DNA of 22,765 nt from UBA6165 sp044233745 (GCA_044233745.1 JBIIJN010000040.1:1-22765); one strand, 5' to 3'. Counted from the stretch's first letter, positions 1 to 9,272 are shown. Translations and numbers: made by a program. Notes: generated from the letters alone by a model not told the origin.

Positions 1-1
1 T

Positions 2-3000
2 CCGGGCGCTGTTGACAATACGACATTTACAGCAGTACATGTAATCACACAAGACGACATTGATGCTGGATTTGTATACAACTTGGCATTGGCTACAGGC
101 AATCCACCAATCGGTCCTCCAGTAACAAATGAGTCGGAAGACCCAACACCATGTGTTGTATGTCCAATCGACCCAACATGTCCTGAGTGTACGATTACAC
201 CAATTCCACAGACTCCGTCTATTGAATTGACAAAAGATGGTACATATTTCGACTTTGACAACAACGGTGTTTCTAACCCAGGCGATCAAGTACTATATAC
301 ATTTGTAGTAACGAACACGGGTAACACGACATTGACAGGTATCACTGTAACTGACCCTAATGTGGTAGTAGTAGGTGGACCAATCAACTTGAACCCAGGT
401 CAAAGTGACAACACAACGTTCACTGCTGTTTACACAATCACGCAAGCGGATATTGATGCTGGTTATATCTACAACTTGGCTTTGGCTACAGGCAATCCAC
501 CAATCGGTCCTCCAGTAACAGATGAGTCGGAAGACCCAACACCATGTGTTGCATGTCCAGTTGACCCAACATGTCCTGAGTGTACGATTACACCAATTCC
601 ACAGACTCCGTCAATTTTGGTAACGAAGGTTGCTGATGTTCAGACTTATTCGTCAGTAGGTGAGATAATTACTTATACTATTACTGTTACCAATACTGGC
701 AATGTAACATTAACTAACGTTGCAGTAAATGACCCATTGACTGGTTTGAGCACAACGATTGCTACAATGTTGCCAGGCGATGTGTCGGTATTTGTTGAAA
801 CATATACGATTCAACCAGCAGATTTGATTGGCAATGGTACCGTATTGAATACGGCAACTGCTTCAGGTACAGATCCAAATGGCGACCCTGTTACGGATGA
901 TGATACCGAAATCGTAGTTGAAGACGCTAATGAAATTATCGCGAATGATGATGTTTACAATGGTGTTAGTAGTAATGACGGTGGCGTAGTTGGAAGTTTA
1001 TACGACAACGACACTCTAGAGGGCAATCCTGTGAATCCATCTGATGTAACTTATACGGAAAACTCAAACAGTTCAAATGGTAATATTACTGTGGATGTAC
1101 CTTCTGGCAACATCACCGTAGTGCCTGGAACACCAGCTGGTACATACACGATTGGATACACTATTTGTGAGAATATCAATCCGACAAACTGTGATGATGC
1201 GATTATTACAATTAATGTTGTGCCTGAGCCAGATACATTCTACGTTGAAATTCCTGAGGATTCAATCTATGAATTCTGTACAGATACTACAGTAAATTTC
1301 TTCAATCCGATAACTTCATCTTCTATTTGCGGATTGCCATCCAACGGTTCTTTAATTTCTGATGGCGGTTTGACTTGCTACACATACATACCAACGCCAA
1401 GTTGGAACGGCAATGATACGCTTTGTATCATAACTTGTGCGGGAGGTCTATGTGATACAACGATACTCATCATTACAGTGGTTCCTGTAAACGATCCACC
1501 AATTGCGAATGATGACTTCGAAACAACAAACCCTGGAACACCAATTGATATTGATGTTACCGTAAATGACACAGATATTGATGGAAATATTGATCCAACA
1601 AGCGTTGTGATAGTTACACCTCCAACTCAAGGTACAGCAACTGTAGATCCGATTACAGGAGTTATCACATACACGCCAAATGGTGATGCTTGTGGATTAG
1701 ACTCATTACAATACCTTGTGTTTGATGATGGATTCCCATTGCCAGCTTTGAGTGATGATGCTTGGGTGTATATTACAATTATTGATGATGTTCCTCCGAC
1801 AATTATTTGTCAGTCCGACTTCACTGTGAATGTGTCAACAAGCACATGTGCGGGTCTGGTTGTGTTAACGCCACCAACGGTATCTGACAACTGTGATTTT
1901 GTTGTGCTCACAGGTCCATTCACATCACCAATCAATGGGTTGATTTCAGGTGGTCAATGGCCAGTTGGAGTTCATACGGTTACTTATAATGCTGTTGATG
2001 GTTCAGGAAATACTGCTTCTTGTTCTCATACGGTTACAGTGATTGATAATATCTTCCCGGTAATCGTTGGGTGTCCTCAAGACATCCTTGTGAATAATAC
2101 ACCAAGTTTATGCGGAGCATTTGTTTCTTGGACAGTTCCTTCTGCTTTAGACAACTGCGGTGTTTCTTCTTATACTTCTACCCATGATCCGGGAGACTTG
2201 TTCCCTGTTGGTTCAACAACAGTTACATATACTGCTGTTGATGGAGGTGGAAATGTTGCCACATGTTCGTTTGTGGTAACTGTTTCTGATAATGAAGCGC
2301 CTGTAGTTATAAACTGTCCAAGCAATATTGTTGCAAACACAGTTTTGGGCTTATGTGAAGGTGTTGGAAACTGGATTATACCAACGGCAACCGATAACTG
2401 TGGCGTGGTTACTGTAACGAGTACCCATAACCCGGGTGATTTATTCCCTGTTGGCACTACAACAGTTACTTATACTTTTAGCGATGGTGCTATTCCAGCA
2501 AATATTACAATTTGCTCGTTCACGGTTACTGTGTTTGACAACCAGGCGCCTGTTATTAGTGGATGTCCACCAAGCATCACGGTTACTAACGATCCAGGAG
2601 ATTGTGGCGCTATTGTGTCATGGGCTGCTCCTACTGTAACTGACAATTGTGGTGTACTTACATATACCAATTCGCACGTCCCAGGTTCATTCTTCCCTAT
2701 TGGAACAACCTCTGTAACTTATATAGCTACTGATGCTGCTGGGTTTGTAACGGTATGCCAGTTTAACATAATTGTTGAAGACACTGAGCTTCCAACAATT
2801 GTATGTCCTGCAGACATGATTGTTAATGTGTCACCAAGTACATGTGCTGGGTTGGTTGTTTTAACACCACCTACCTTCGCGGACAACTGTCCTGACTTTG
2901 TTGTAACAGGGCCGATAATTTCACCTATCTCAGGTTTAATATCTGGTGGTCAATGGCCGGTAGGTATTTACACAGTATCTTATATTATAACGGATGCTTC

Positions 3001-5590
3001 TGGCAATCAAGATTCATGTTCTTACACTGTAACGGTGAATGATAATAGTGCACCTGTAATTGTTGGCTGTCCAGATAATATTACGGTGAACAATGCGCCA
3101 GGTTTATGTGGTGCTAATGTTTCATGGGCAGTTCCATCAGCTTTGGATGACTGTGGCGTGATAACTTTTACATCTACAGATAACCCAGGCGATTTCTTTA
3201 CAGTTGGTACACACACTGTTATTTACACGGCAATAGATGCAAGCGGCAATGTAGATTCATGTTCGTTTGTAATTACTGTAATTGACAATGAGTTCCCTTC
3301 TGTTTCGGATTGTCCTGATAATATTGTGGTTTCAACTGACGCTGGTTTGTGTGAAGCGATTGTAACTTGGACTGTTCCAACTGCCACTGATAATTGTGGT
3401 GTGGTTACGGTAACAAGCACAAATAACTCTGGTGATGTATTCCCAGTGGGCACAACAACTGTGACTTATACGTTTACAGATGGTGCAAACCCAGCGAATG
3501 TTTCGATATGTACATTCACAGTAACAGTAGTAGATAATGAGGCTCCTGTGATTGCTGACTGTCCACAAGACACAACTGTTTCTAGCGATCCGGGTGCATG
3601 TGGTGCTATTGTGAACTGGACGGTTCCAACAGCAACTGACAACTGTGGTGTTACATTTACATCATCGCATAACTCGGGTGACTTCTTCCCGATAGGAACA
3701 ACAACCGTGACTTATACAGCGGTAGATTCAGCGGGTAATATCACGATTTGTGAATTTGATGTAACTGTTGAGGATACAGAGGCTCCTTCGGTTGTTTGTC
3801 CTTCAGACATTACTGTTACTGCCATTATCAACTCTTGTTGGATGCAAGTTTGGTATGATGTAGTGGTTACTGATAACTGTGGTAATTCTGATGTTACTGT
3901 ATCATATTCAGCTCAACCAGGCTCGATATTCACAATTGGTGATTCAACTGTAGTTGTTACTGTAACAGATGCTTCTGGCAATGTTAGTACTTGTTCTTTT
4001 GTGGTAACAGTAATTGACCCACAAGCGCCGGTAATCAACGTATGTCCTATCGACTTTACGATAAACAATGCAACAGATTCATGTGGTGGATTTGCCAGTT
4101 GGATTTTGCCAACGGTGTTTGATAACTGTGACTTTGAGTTAACGAATACGGTGGTTTACCCTCCAGGCTTCGGTTTTGCTCAGAATGTTCCAAACACAAA
4201 CAACTACTTCCCTGTAGGCACATCTACTGTTACCTATATTGCGACGGATTTGTCAGGTGGTTCAGCTACTTGTACATTCCAGGTTACTGTAGTTGATGTA
4301 CAAGCGCCAACATTTGTAGTTGCTCCACAAGACACTACAATCTACGCTGTTGCTGACGACTGTTCTGCACCATACTCATGGCCTGAGCCAGTGGTGATTG
4401 ACAATTGCGAGGTCGACACGGTGTTCTTTGAAACAGATCCTGCTGGTTTCAACAACGGCGATGATTTCCCAGTTGGTCAAACGACAGTTATTTACACTGC
4501 GATTGATATTCATGGAAACTCATCGAACTACGAGTTCATTATCACTGTAATTGACACTACTGGACCTGTGTTCGACAACTGTCCGGCGGATATTGTTATC
4601 AACAGTACGCCAGGTGAATGTGGTGTGTTTGTATTCTGGCCAGAGGTTACAGCTACAGACAATTGTCAGGTAGCGAGTATAGTAGCGGATATCAACTCAG
4701 GGACCTATTTCTTAGTAGGTACTTGGCCAGTGGTTATCACTGCAACGGATATTTATGGCAACACAACACTGTGTGAGTTTACAGTAACTGTTGTCGATGC
4801 TGAAGCTCCAGTATTCGAGAGTGTGCCGAGTGATTTCTTCATATGTGCTGTGGATACGGCAACATTTGATATCCAAACCCAAATCATGGATGCTTTGATT
4901 GTTACTGACAATTGCGGAGTGCTTTCAGTTGAATACGCTGATTTTGATTGGGTTATCGGTGAGAACAATGTGAATATTATTGCTACCGACGTGAATGGCA
5001 ATACTGCCGATACGGTGGTGGTGGTAACTGTTTACCCAATGCCTACCGTGACGTTAATCTCTGATTCATTGGCATTCTGTAGTGGCGAAGCAGTGACACT
5101 TGTGGTACAAGATCCAAACCAGAACAACCAATATGTATGGAGTCATGTTTGGGGCACTGTAATAGGAGTTGGACCAACATACTCGTTCAATCCTATTCGT
5201 CCACAAAACGAGGGAACGTATGTTGTGACGGCAACGAATGAGTTCGGATGTACTGCTACTGCTCAGATAGCAATTGATGTGAATGATTGTTCTATTGTCA
5301 TTCCTGAGTTCTTCTCACCGGGTGGCGATGGTATCAATGACTTCTTTGTGATTGAAAACTTGGAAGCATATCCTGGCACGAAGGTCTTAATCTTCAACCG
5401 TTGGGGTACTCAGGTATATCAATCTGAAGATTACTTGAACAACTGGGATGGTACTTCAGACAGCAGATTTAATGTTGGTGGAGATCAATTACCAGAAGGT
5501 ACTTACTTCTATGTCCTCACACTTGGTGGACAGGAAAATGATGCTACGTTTGGGAATGTTTATACAGGTTACATTTACTTGAAGCGTTAA
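2..5590 (+). CDS. Giant HYR-repeat surface adhesin-like protein with T9SS type B sorting domain (5'-truncated)
   Basis: The frame is open to the left edge and the first codons already lie inside a repeat, so the true start is upstream; 1862 residues are visible. Order of parts: DUF11-like repeats of 131 aa with Cys-rich linkers (to about base 930), two cadherin-like domains with NDD/VNDPP-type boundaries (about 935-1790), roughly 13 HYR repeats (about 1790-5032; recurrent CP, DNCG, FPVGTTTVTYT, CSFTVTV), an Ig/PKD-like domain, then a C-terminal domain from about base 5300 (IPEFFSPGGDGINDFF, FNRWGTQVY, NNWDG, LPEGTYFY) typical of the gliding-motility-associated T9SS type B sorting signal. Such proteins cross the outer membrane by T9SS and stay on, or leave from, the cell surface; SprB of Flavobacterium is the known adhesin example. 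The PorP/SprF gene immediately downstream fits this. The ligand is unknown, and an adhesin role is inferred from architecture only. Confidence 0.93.
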   Translation, partial: PGAVDNTTFTAVHVITQDDIDAGFVYNLALATGNPPIGPPVTNESEDPTPCVVCPIDPTCPECTITPIPQTPSIELTKDGTYFDFDNNGVSNPGDQVLYTFVVTNTGNTTLTGITVTDPNVVVVGGPINLNPGQSDNTTFTAVYTITQADIDAGYIYNLALATGNPPIGPPVTDESEDPTPCVACPVDPTCPECTITPIPQTPSILVTKVADVQTYSSVGEIITYTITVTNTGNVTLTNVAVNDPLTGLSTTIATMLPGDVSVFVETYTIQPADLIGNGTVLNTATASGTDPNGDPVTDDDTEIVVEDANEIIANDDVYNGVSSNDGGVVGSLYDNDTLEGNPVNPSDVTYTENSNSSNGNITVDVPSGNITVVPGTPAGTYTIGYTICENINPTNCDDAIITINVVPEPDTFYVEIPEDSIYEFCTDTTVNFFNPITSSSICGLPSNGSLISDGGLTCYTYIPTPSWNGNDTLCIITCAGGLCDTTILIITVVPVNDPPIANDDFETTNPGTPIDIDVTVNDTDIDGNIDPTSVVIVTPPTQGTATVDPITGVITYTPNGDACGLDSLQYLVFDDGFPLPALSDDAWVYITIIDDVPPTIICQSDFTVNVSTSTCAGLVVLTPPTVSDNCDFVVLTGPFTSPINGLISGGQWPVGVHTVTYNAVDGSGNTASCSHTVTVIDNIFPVIVGCPQDILVNNTPSLCGAFVSWTVPSALDNCGVSSYTSTHDPGDLFPVGSTTVTYTAVDGGGNVATCSFVVTVSDNEAPVVINCPSNIVANTVLGLCEGVGNWIIPTATDNCGVVTVTSTHNPGDLFPVGTTTVTYTFSDGAIPANITICSFTVTVFDNQAPVISGCPPSITVTNDPGDCGAIVSWAAPTVTDNCGVLTYTNSHVPGSFFPIGTTSVTYIATDAAGFVTVCQFNIIVEDTELPTIVCPADMIVNVSPSTCAGLVVLTPPTFADNCPDFVVTGPIISPISGLISGGQWPVGIYTVSYIITDASGNQDSCSYTVTVNDNSAPVIVGCPDNITVNNAPGLCGANVSWAVPSALDDCGVITFTSTDNPGDFFTVGTHTVIYTAIDASGNVDSCSFVITVIDNEFPSVSDCPDNIVVSTDAGLCEAIVTWTVPTATDNCGVVTVTSTNNSGDVFPVGTTTVTYTFTDGANPANVSICTFTVTVVDNEAPVIADCPQDTTVSSDPGACGAIVNWTVPTATDNCGVTFTSSHNSGDFFPIGTTTVTYTAVDSAGNITICEFDVTVEDTEAPSVVCPSDITVTAIINSCWMQVWYDVVVTDNCGNSDVTVSYSAQPGSIFTIGDSTVVVTVTDASGNVSTCSFVVTVIDPQAPVINVCPIDFTINNATDSCGGFASWILPTVFDNCDFELTNTVVYPPGFGFAQNVPNTNNYFPVGTSTVTYIATDLSGGSATCTFQVTVVDVQAPTFVVAPQDTTIYAVADDCSAPYSWPEPVVIDNCEVDTVFFETDPAGFNNGDDFPVGQTTVIYTAIDIHGNSSNYEFIITVIDTTGPVFDNCPADIVINSTPGECGVFVFWPEVTATDNCQVASIVADINSGTYFLVGTWPVVITATDIYGNTTLCEFTVTVVDAEAPVFESVPSDFFICAVDTATFDIQTQIMDALIVTDNCGVLSVEYADFDWVIGENNVNIIATDVNGNTADTVVVVTVYPMPTVTLISDSLAFCSGEAVTLVVQDPNQNNQYVWSHVWGTVIGVGPTYSFNPIRPQNEGTYVVTATNEFGCTATAQIAIDVNDCSIVIPEFFSPGGDGINDFFVIENLEAYPGTKVLIFNRWGTQVYQSEDYLNNWDGTSDSRFNVGGDQLPEGTYFYVLTLGGQENDATFGNVYTGYIYLKR
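81..221 (+). repeat. Near-identical Cys/Pro linker repeat, copy 1
   Basis: This in-frame segment encodes the linker running from LALATGNPP to PQTPS and is almost identical in DNA to the segment 393 bases downstream, with about six mismatches by eye over some 140 bases. It contains C-X2-C-X5-C-X2-C. The coding sequence just upstream of each copy is clearly more diverged. Confidence 0.88.
474..614 (+). repeat. Near-identical Cys/Pro linker repeat, copy 2
   Basis: This is the second copy of the linker, exactly 393 bases (131 codons) after the first. It keeps the four cysteines (CVAC...CPEC). Between the copies lies one DUF11-like beta domain containing VLYTFVVTNTGNTTLTGITVTDP. Confidence 0.88.
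1793..2788 (+). repeat. Four-HYR super-repeat, block 1 (A-B-C-D)
   Basis: HYR units 1-4 form a block of 996 bases (332 codons). Each unit resembles the unit four places later more than its neighbours. Unit 1 and unit 5 share TCAGLVVLTPPT and GLISGGQWPVG. Units 2 and 6 share VPSALD. Units 3 and 7 share an insert in TYTF(S/T)DGAxPAN. Units 4 and 8 share FFPIGTT and end in VEDTE. Confidence 0.85.
2789..3781 (+). repeat. Four-HYR super-repeat, block 2 (A'-B'-C'-D')
   Basis: HYR units 5-8 repeat the order of block 1 over 993 bases, one codon shorter because unit 8 lacks a residue after DNCG. The DNA has diverged considerably, so this duplication looks older than the linker repeat at 81/474. Confidence 0.85.
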
Positions 5591-5606
5591 TAAATAAATA
5601 AAATTT

Positions 5607-5629
5607 CTTCCCATCTACACGGTGGGAAG
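5607..5629 (+). other. Intergenic hairpin without U-tract between adhesin and porP/sprF-like gene
   Basis: Arms CTTCCCATC and GGTGGGAAG pair over 9 bp (one T-G wobble) around the 5-nt loop TACAC. No run of T follows, so it does not look like a normal intrinsic terminator. It could be an mRNA-stabilising or processing hairpin, or a partial attenuator, letting the giant adhesin and its partner be expressed at different levels. The structure is seen in the sequence; the role is inferred. Confidence 0.6.
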
Positions 5630-5652
5630 GTTAATAGATAAAAACAGTGAAA

Positions 5653-6573
5653 ATGAGACATTTTAAGTTTTTAGCCATTGCAACGGTGCTTTTTTCATAT
5701 GCGGCTTATGCCCAGCAGGAAGCCCAATTCACGCAATACAATGACAATCAGTTGTATTATAATCCGGCTTATGCTGGAAGTAAGGAAATGTTGAATGTGA
5801 CGCTTTTGCACCGCAGCCAATGGGTGGGTATAAAAGGAGCTCCGATGACGCAGTCCTTGGTTTTGCATACACCGCTTCCCAAGAATTTAGGAGCGGGTCT
5901 AACAGTAATGAATGACCGCATTGGTCCTATGAATCATACGTGGTTGATGGGAGACCTTTCCTACACCTTGAATTTGAATAAGGACAAAACGACTAAATTG
6001 TCTTTTGGATTGAAGGGTGGTGTGAACATTCTCAACGCAAACTTGCAGGATTTGAATATGACAACAGCCAATGACCCCAATGCTATCAATTATTCTGGTA
6101 AGGTGATGGGTAATGTTGGAGCAGGTTTTTTCTTTCAGACCAAGCAGTTTTTCTTTGGCGGTTCTATCCCTATGATTTTGAAGCCGACTTTAGACCCAAC
6201 GGTGCCTTTTTATGACAGAACACGACATTTTTATGCGACGACTGGTGGCTACTTTGAAGTGAATAGAATGTTGAAGTTGCGTCCAACGGCAATGCTAAAA
6301 ATTACACCAAACGCTCCATTTGCTTTAGATGGTAGTTTGGCGTTTATATTCTATGATAAGTTTTGGGTGGCAGGGACATATAGATTGATGGAAAGTGCGG
6401 GCGCTTATGTACAGTATCAAATTACAGAGCAATTTAAGGTAGGTTATGGTTTTGATTTGTCTGTGAATGGTTTACGCACACACAATAGAGGTACACATGA
6501 GGTTATGTTGAGCTTTGATCTCATTTCTACATACACGGGAAACAAGAGATTGCTATCGCCTAGATTCTTTTAA
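5653..6573 (+). CDS. PorP/SprF family T9SS outer-membrane protein
   Basis: The 306-residue protein has a signal peptide ending AAYA before QQEAQFTQYNDNQLYYNPAYAGSKE, the hallmark opening of PorP/SprF proteins. The rest looks like a beta-barrel with many aromatic alternating strands (FGLKGGVNIL, GNVGAGFFFQT, FWVAGTYRLM, VGYGFDLSV). The ATG at 5653 is chosen; a GTG two codons earlier is possible. Known for the family: SprF is needed for secretion of the type B substrate SprB in F. johnsoniae, and PorP is a core T9SS component in Porphyromonas. The position 62 bases after a type B substrate gene argues for a substrate-specific SprF-like partner rather than the core PorP. It probably shares transcription with the genes on both sides. 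Confidence 0.93.
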   Translation: MRHFKFLAIATVLFSYAAYAQQEAQFTQYNDNQLYYNPAYAGSKEMLNVTLLHRSQWVGIKGAPMTQSLVLHTPLPKNLGAGLTVMNDRIGPMNHTWLMGDLSYTLNLNKDKTTKLSFGLKGGVNILNANLQDLNMTTANDPNAINYSGKVMGNVGAGFFFQTKQFFFGGSIPMILKPTLDPTVPFYDRTRHFYATTGGYFEVNRMLKLRPTAMLKITPNAPFALDGSLAFIFYDKFWVAGTYRLMESAGAYVQYQITEQFKVGYGFDLSVNGLRTHNRGTHEVMLSFDLISTYTGNKRLLSPRFF

Positions 6574-6615
6574 TCGGGTGGCTGGCTTTTGAAAAAACAC
6601 AATGAGAAAAAAATT

Positions 6616-9123
6616 ATGAAAAAAGGTATTGCATTGGCGATAATGGTCATTTTGTCTATGGGCTTTGCCTCAGAGGCGAGTGCTCAGATGCGTCGCTTAA
6701 GAGAAGCAAATAAGCTGTACAACAAAATGGCTTATTATTTTGCAGCTGAGGCGTATGAGGACGTTTTGGCACGTGGTATAGATTCCACACAAATTGCTCC
6801 CAACATTGCGGATTGCTATGATAAGATTGAGAACAACGAAAAGGCGGTGGCTTGGTATGAGCACATCGAACGTCGCTCGGTATTGAATAGCCGTCAATTG
6901 TTGCGCTATGCGATGGTATTGCGTCAGGTCAGAAATTACGATTTGTCTTTGCAGAAATTCAGGGAATATGAAGATCGCTATGGTTCAACAGATTTGACGA
7001 GAACCAAAATAGCAGAGCATTATTTGCTTGAGCGCTATGCTCAGAATGAAGGTCGTTTTGAAATCAAGAATCAAAGTGCGGCCAACAGCAATGCTTCCGA
7101 TATAGGCGTAGCTTTCTTTGATAAAGACCGTGTTTTTATTTCCAATGCAACCAGATCGAATTACTTGGCCAATCGAACGTATGATCGAATGGGCAACAAG
7201 TTTTATGGCATTTATTTAGCTTCTGTGGACCAAGATGGTAACCTAGGCACGCCCAAACGCATGAAAGGCAACACCAAGTTTCACGATGGTCCTGCCATTT
7301 ATGATTCTATCAATAAAGTGGTTTATTTTACGCGAAGTAACTATATTGGTGGTAAGAAAAAGTTTGACCCAAGCAACACAATGCGATTGAAACTCTTCAG
7401 AGCTGAAATTAATTCAAGGGGTAAATTGGTCAACCACAAAGCACTCGACATCAATAGTGATTTATTCTCAACAGGGCATCCGGCAATTTCTACTGATGGT
7501 AAAACCTTGTTTTTTTCATCTGATAGACCAGGTGGTTTTGGTGGCACCGACATTTGGAAGGTTTCTATAGATGCTGACGGAAAAACGGGCAATCCCATTA
7601 ACTTAGGCTACACGGTGAATACTTCGCAGAATGAAATGTTCCCTTATGTAGAGAGTGCAAATAATATGTTGTTTTTCTCTTCTGATGGTCACACGGGTTT
7701 AGGTGGTTTGGATGTCTTTTATGGTTACATGAATGATGCTCAATCATCTATTAGCGGTTTGACGAATATGGGTGTTCCTGTCAATTCTGAATTTGATGAC
7801 TTCGGGTTTTTAATAGATGACGCGTTAGAAAAAGGTTATTTTGTCTCTAATCGTGAGGGTGGAAATGGTGATGATGATATCTATAGCTTCAAAATGATTA
7901 AGCAATTTGTGCCCATGCTTTCTGTAGAAGGTTTGATTTCGGATTGTTCGGATGAGACGAAGATGCTACCAGGAGCAACGGTGTTTTTAAAGGATGCAAA
8001 AGGGCGAGATATTTCTAGAACTGTTGTTAGTGAAGATGGATACTACCGCTTTTTGCTGAATCCTGCTGTTCAAGCTCAATATCAATTGGAGGCATCTTTG
8101 AAAGGTTATGAAAGTGGTAGAAATAATTTTTCTACTGAAAACTTACCTGAAGGTACACGAGTTATTGAAAGAAACATTTGTTTGGGCGAAACGGACTCTG
8201 GTTTCGGACCTTCTCCTGATTTGGCATTAGAGGTTTTAGTTTTGGACAACGCCACTAAAGAGCCTATCGAAGGGGCCCGTGTTATGGTTATAGACGAAGT
8301 TTACAACCGTCAGGTGTTGAGTGAATTGACACCAGTGAGTGGAGATGTTTTTACGCCTTTGAGAAACAAACGATTATTGGACGATTTAATCTTCAGGGTT
8401 CGTGCAGATAAAGCTGGTTATAGAGGCAAGGTTGTTGACTATGCTAGTATTTATGAGGAGCCAGGAGTGATAAAAATTGTTGTTGAATTGGATAAAGGAG
8501 ATATTCCTTCTGATGGCCAGGAAATTATTGCTTGCGATGGAAAGAAATACATCTTGAATCCAATTTATTTCGATTTAGACAAATCTGATATTCGTCCGGA
8601 TGCTGCGGCTGAATTGGATAAAATCATTCAATTATTGATTAATTGTCCTGAAATGCGTATGGAAATCGGTTCTCATACAGATTGTCGACACTCCTATGCA
8701 TATAACGAAGCGCTATCTATGCGTCGAGCACAAGCAACTCTGGCTTACATCAAACCACGTATTTCCAATCCAGGGTGTTTGACCGCAAGGGGTTATGGCG
8801 AGCGTAATTTGGCGGTTGATTGTCCATGTGAACCAACAAACGAATCCAGTTGTTCTGAAGAATTGCACCAATTGAATCGAAGAACAGAGTTTAATGTGTT
8901 GTCGGTCGGCAATAAGCAAGCGTCAAACACAACACCAAATTCCGTGAAGCCGGTTCAACAACAACCCTTGAATACAACACAAACCAATGTGCACATAGTT
9001 AAAGAAAATGAAACACTTTACGGTATTTCTTTGCGCGTTGGCATTCCTGTGGAACGCATAAAAGAAATCAACGGACTGAAAAGTGATGTGATCCGTCCTG
9101 GTCAAAAATTGAAACTATTGTAG
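6616..9123 (+). CDS. PorE-like OmpA-family protein with TPR, PD40 propeller, CRD and LysM (paralog 1)
   Basis: 835 residues from the ATG at 6616; a TTG nine codons upstream is less likely because the ATG gives a clean signal peptide (cut after ASA, before QMRRL). Order: TPR-like helices (about 25-145), PD40/WD40-like blades (LFFSSDRPGGFGG, LFFSSDGHTGLGG, about 150-430), a carboxypeptidase-regulatory-like domain (about 435-520), a second beta domain (about 535-630), OmpA_C (about 645-770; IYFDLDKSDIRPDAAAELD, SHTD, LNRRTEF) and LysM (about 792-835). D689 and R704 match the spacing of the Asp/Arg pair that binds diaminopimelate in OmpA. TPR-propeller-CRD-OmpA_C is the architecture of PorE of P. 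gingivalis, a peptidoglycan-binding T9SS component. Unlike that lipoprotein, there is no cysteine at the signal cleavage site. It starts 42 bases after the porP/sprF-like gene and likely anchors that system to the wall. Confidence 0.88.
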   Translation: MKKGIALAIMVILSMGFASEASAQMRRLREANKLYNKMAYYFAAEAYEDVLARGIDSTQIAPNIADCYDKIENNEKAVAWYEHIERRSVLNSRQLLRYAMVLRQVRNYDLSLQKFREYEDRYGSTDLTRTKIAEHYLLERYAQNEGRFEIKNQSAANSNASDIGVAFFDKDRVFISNATRSNYLANRTYDRMGNKFYGIYLASVDQDGNLGTPKRMKGNTKFHDGPAIYDSINKVVYFTRSNYIGGKKKFDPSNTMRLKLFRAEINSRGKLVNHKALDINSDLFSTGHPAISTDGKTLFFSSDRPGGFGGTDIWKVSIDADGKTGNPINLGYTVNTSQNEMFPYVESANNMLFFSSDGHTGLGGLDVFYGYMNDAQSSISGLTNMGVPVNSEFDDFGFLIDDALEKGYFVSNREGGNGDDDIYSFKMIKQFVPMLSVEGLISDCSDETKMLPGATVFLKDAKGRDISRTVVSEDGYYRFLLNPAVQAQYQLEASLKGYESGRNNFSTENLPEGTRVIERNICLGETDSGFGPSPDLALEVLVLDNATKEPIEGARVMVIDEVYNRQVLSELTPVSGDVFTPLRNKRLLDDLIFRVRADKAGYRGKVVDYASIYEEPGVIKIVVELDKGDIPSDGQEIIACDGKKYILNPIYFDLDKSDIRPDAAAELDKIIQLLINCPEMRMEIGSHTDCRHSYAYNEALSMRRAQATLAYIKPRISNPGCLTARGYGERNLAVDCPCEPTNESSCSEELHQLNRRTEFNVLSVGNKQASNTTPNSVKPVQQQPLNTTQTNVHIVKENETLYGISLRVGIPVERIKEINGLKSDVIRPGQKLKLL

Positions 9124-9272
9124 ATTTTAACAAAATGATATTTTTTTCAAGACGATTCTTATGGATTAGGCTTTTTTGTTGCTTGGCTATATATTTTGTG
9201 AAAATTTTGATTTTCAACATTAAACCGTTTGAAAGTACTCAATCGCAACGGAGATTGTTTGAGAAATAAACA

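Larger units (their letters stand above)
1790..5032 (+). repeat. Array of about 13 HYR (hyalin) repeats
   Basis: Units of about 80-105 residues each begin with a xPxI..CP-type strand, carry DNC in the middle and end with C-x-F-x-V-T-V-x-D. Units open at PPTIICQ, FPVIVGCP, APVVINCP, APVISGCP, LPTIVCP, APVIVGCP, FPSVSDCP, APVIADCP, APSVVCP, APVINVCP, APTFVVAP, GPVFDNCP and APVFESVP. Units 11 and 13 have lost the CP cysteine, so the end of the array is the most degenerate. HYR domains are Ig-like folds linked to extracellular adhesion. Confidence 0.88.

Noticed and set aside
81..614. Direct repeats that might suggest a CRISPR array or mobile element
   Set aside because: The repeats are in frame, spaced by exactly 393 bases and encode protein domain linkers; there are no short spacers, terminal inverted repeats or transposase.
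1378..3568. Several minus-strand ORFs of 60-95 codons in the HYR region
   Set aside because: They recur at the same place in each HYR unit and are rich in Thr/Val because of the repeated coding strand; they are antisense shadows of the repeat.
9135..9269. 44-codon ORF in the gap between the two PorE-like genes, starting MIFFSRRFLWIRLFCC
   Set aside because: It has a hydrophobic, Arg-containing start like a small membrane protein, but no ribosome binding site, no recognisable family and AT-rich composition with codon use like non-coding DNA. A possible promoter element lies at its end. Not supported enough to call.
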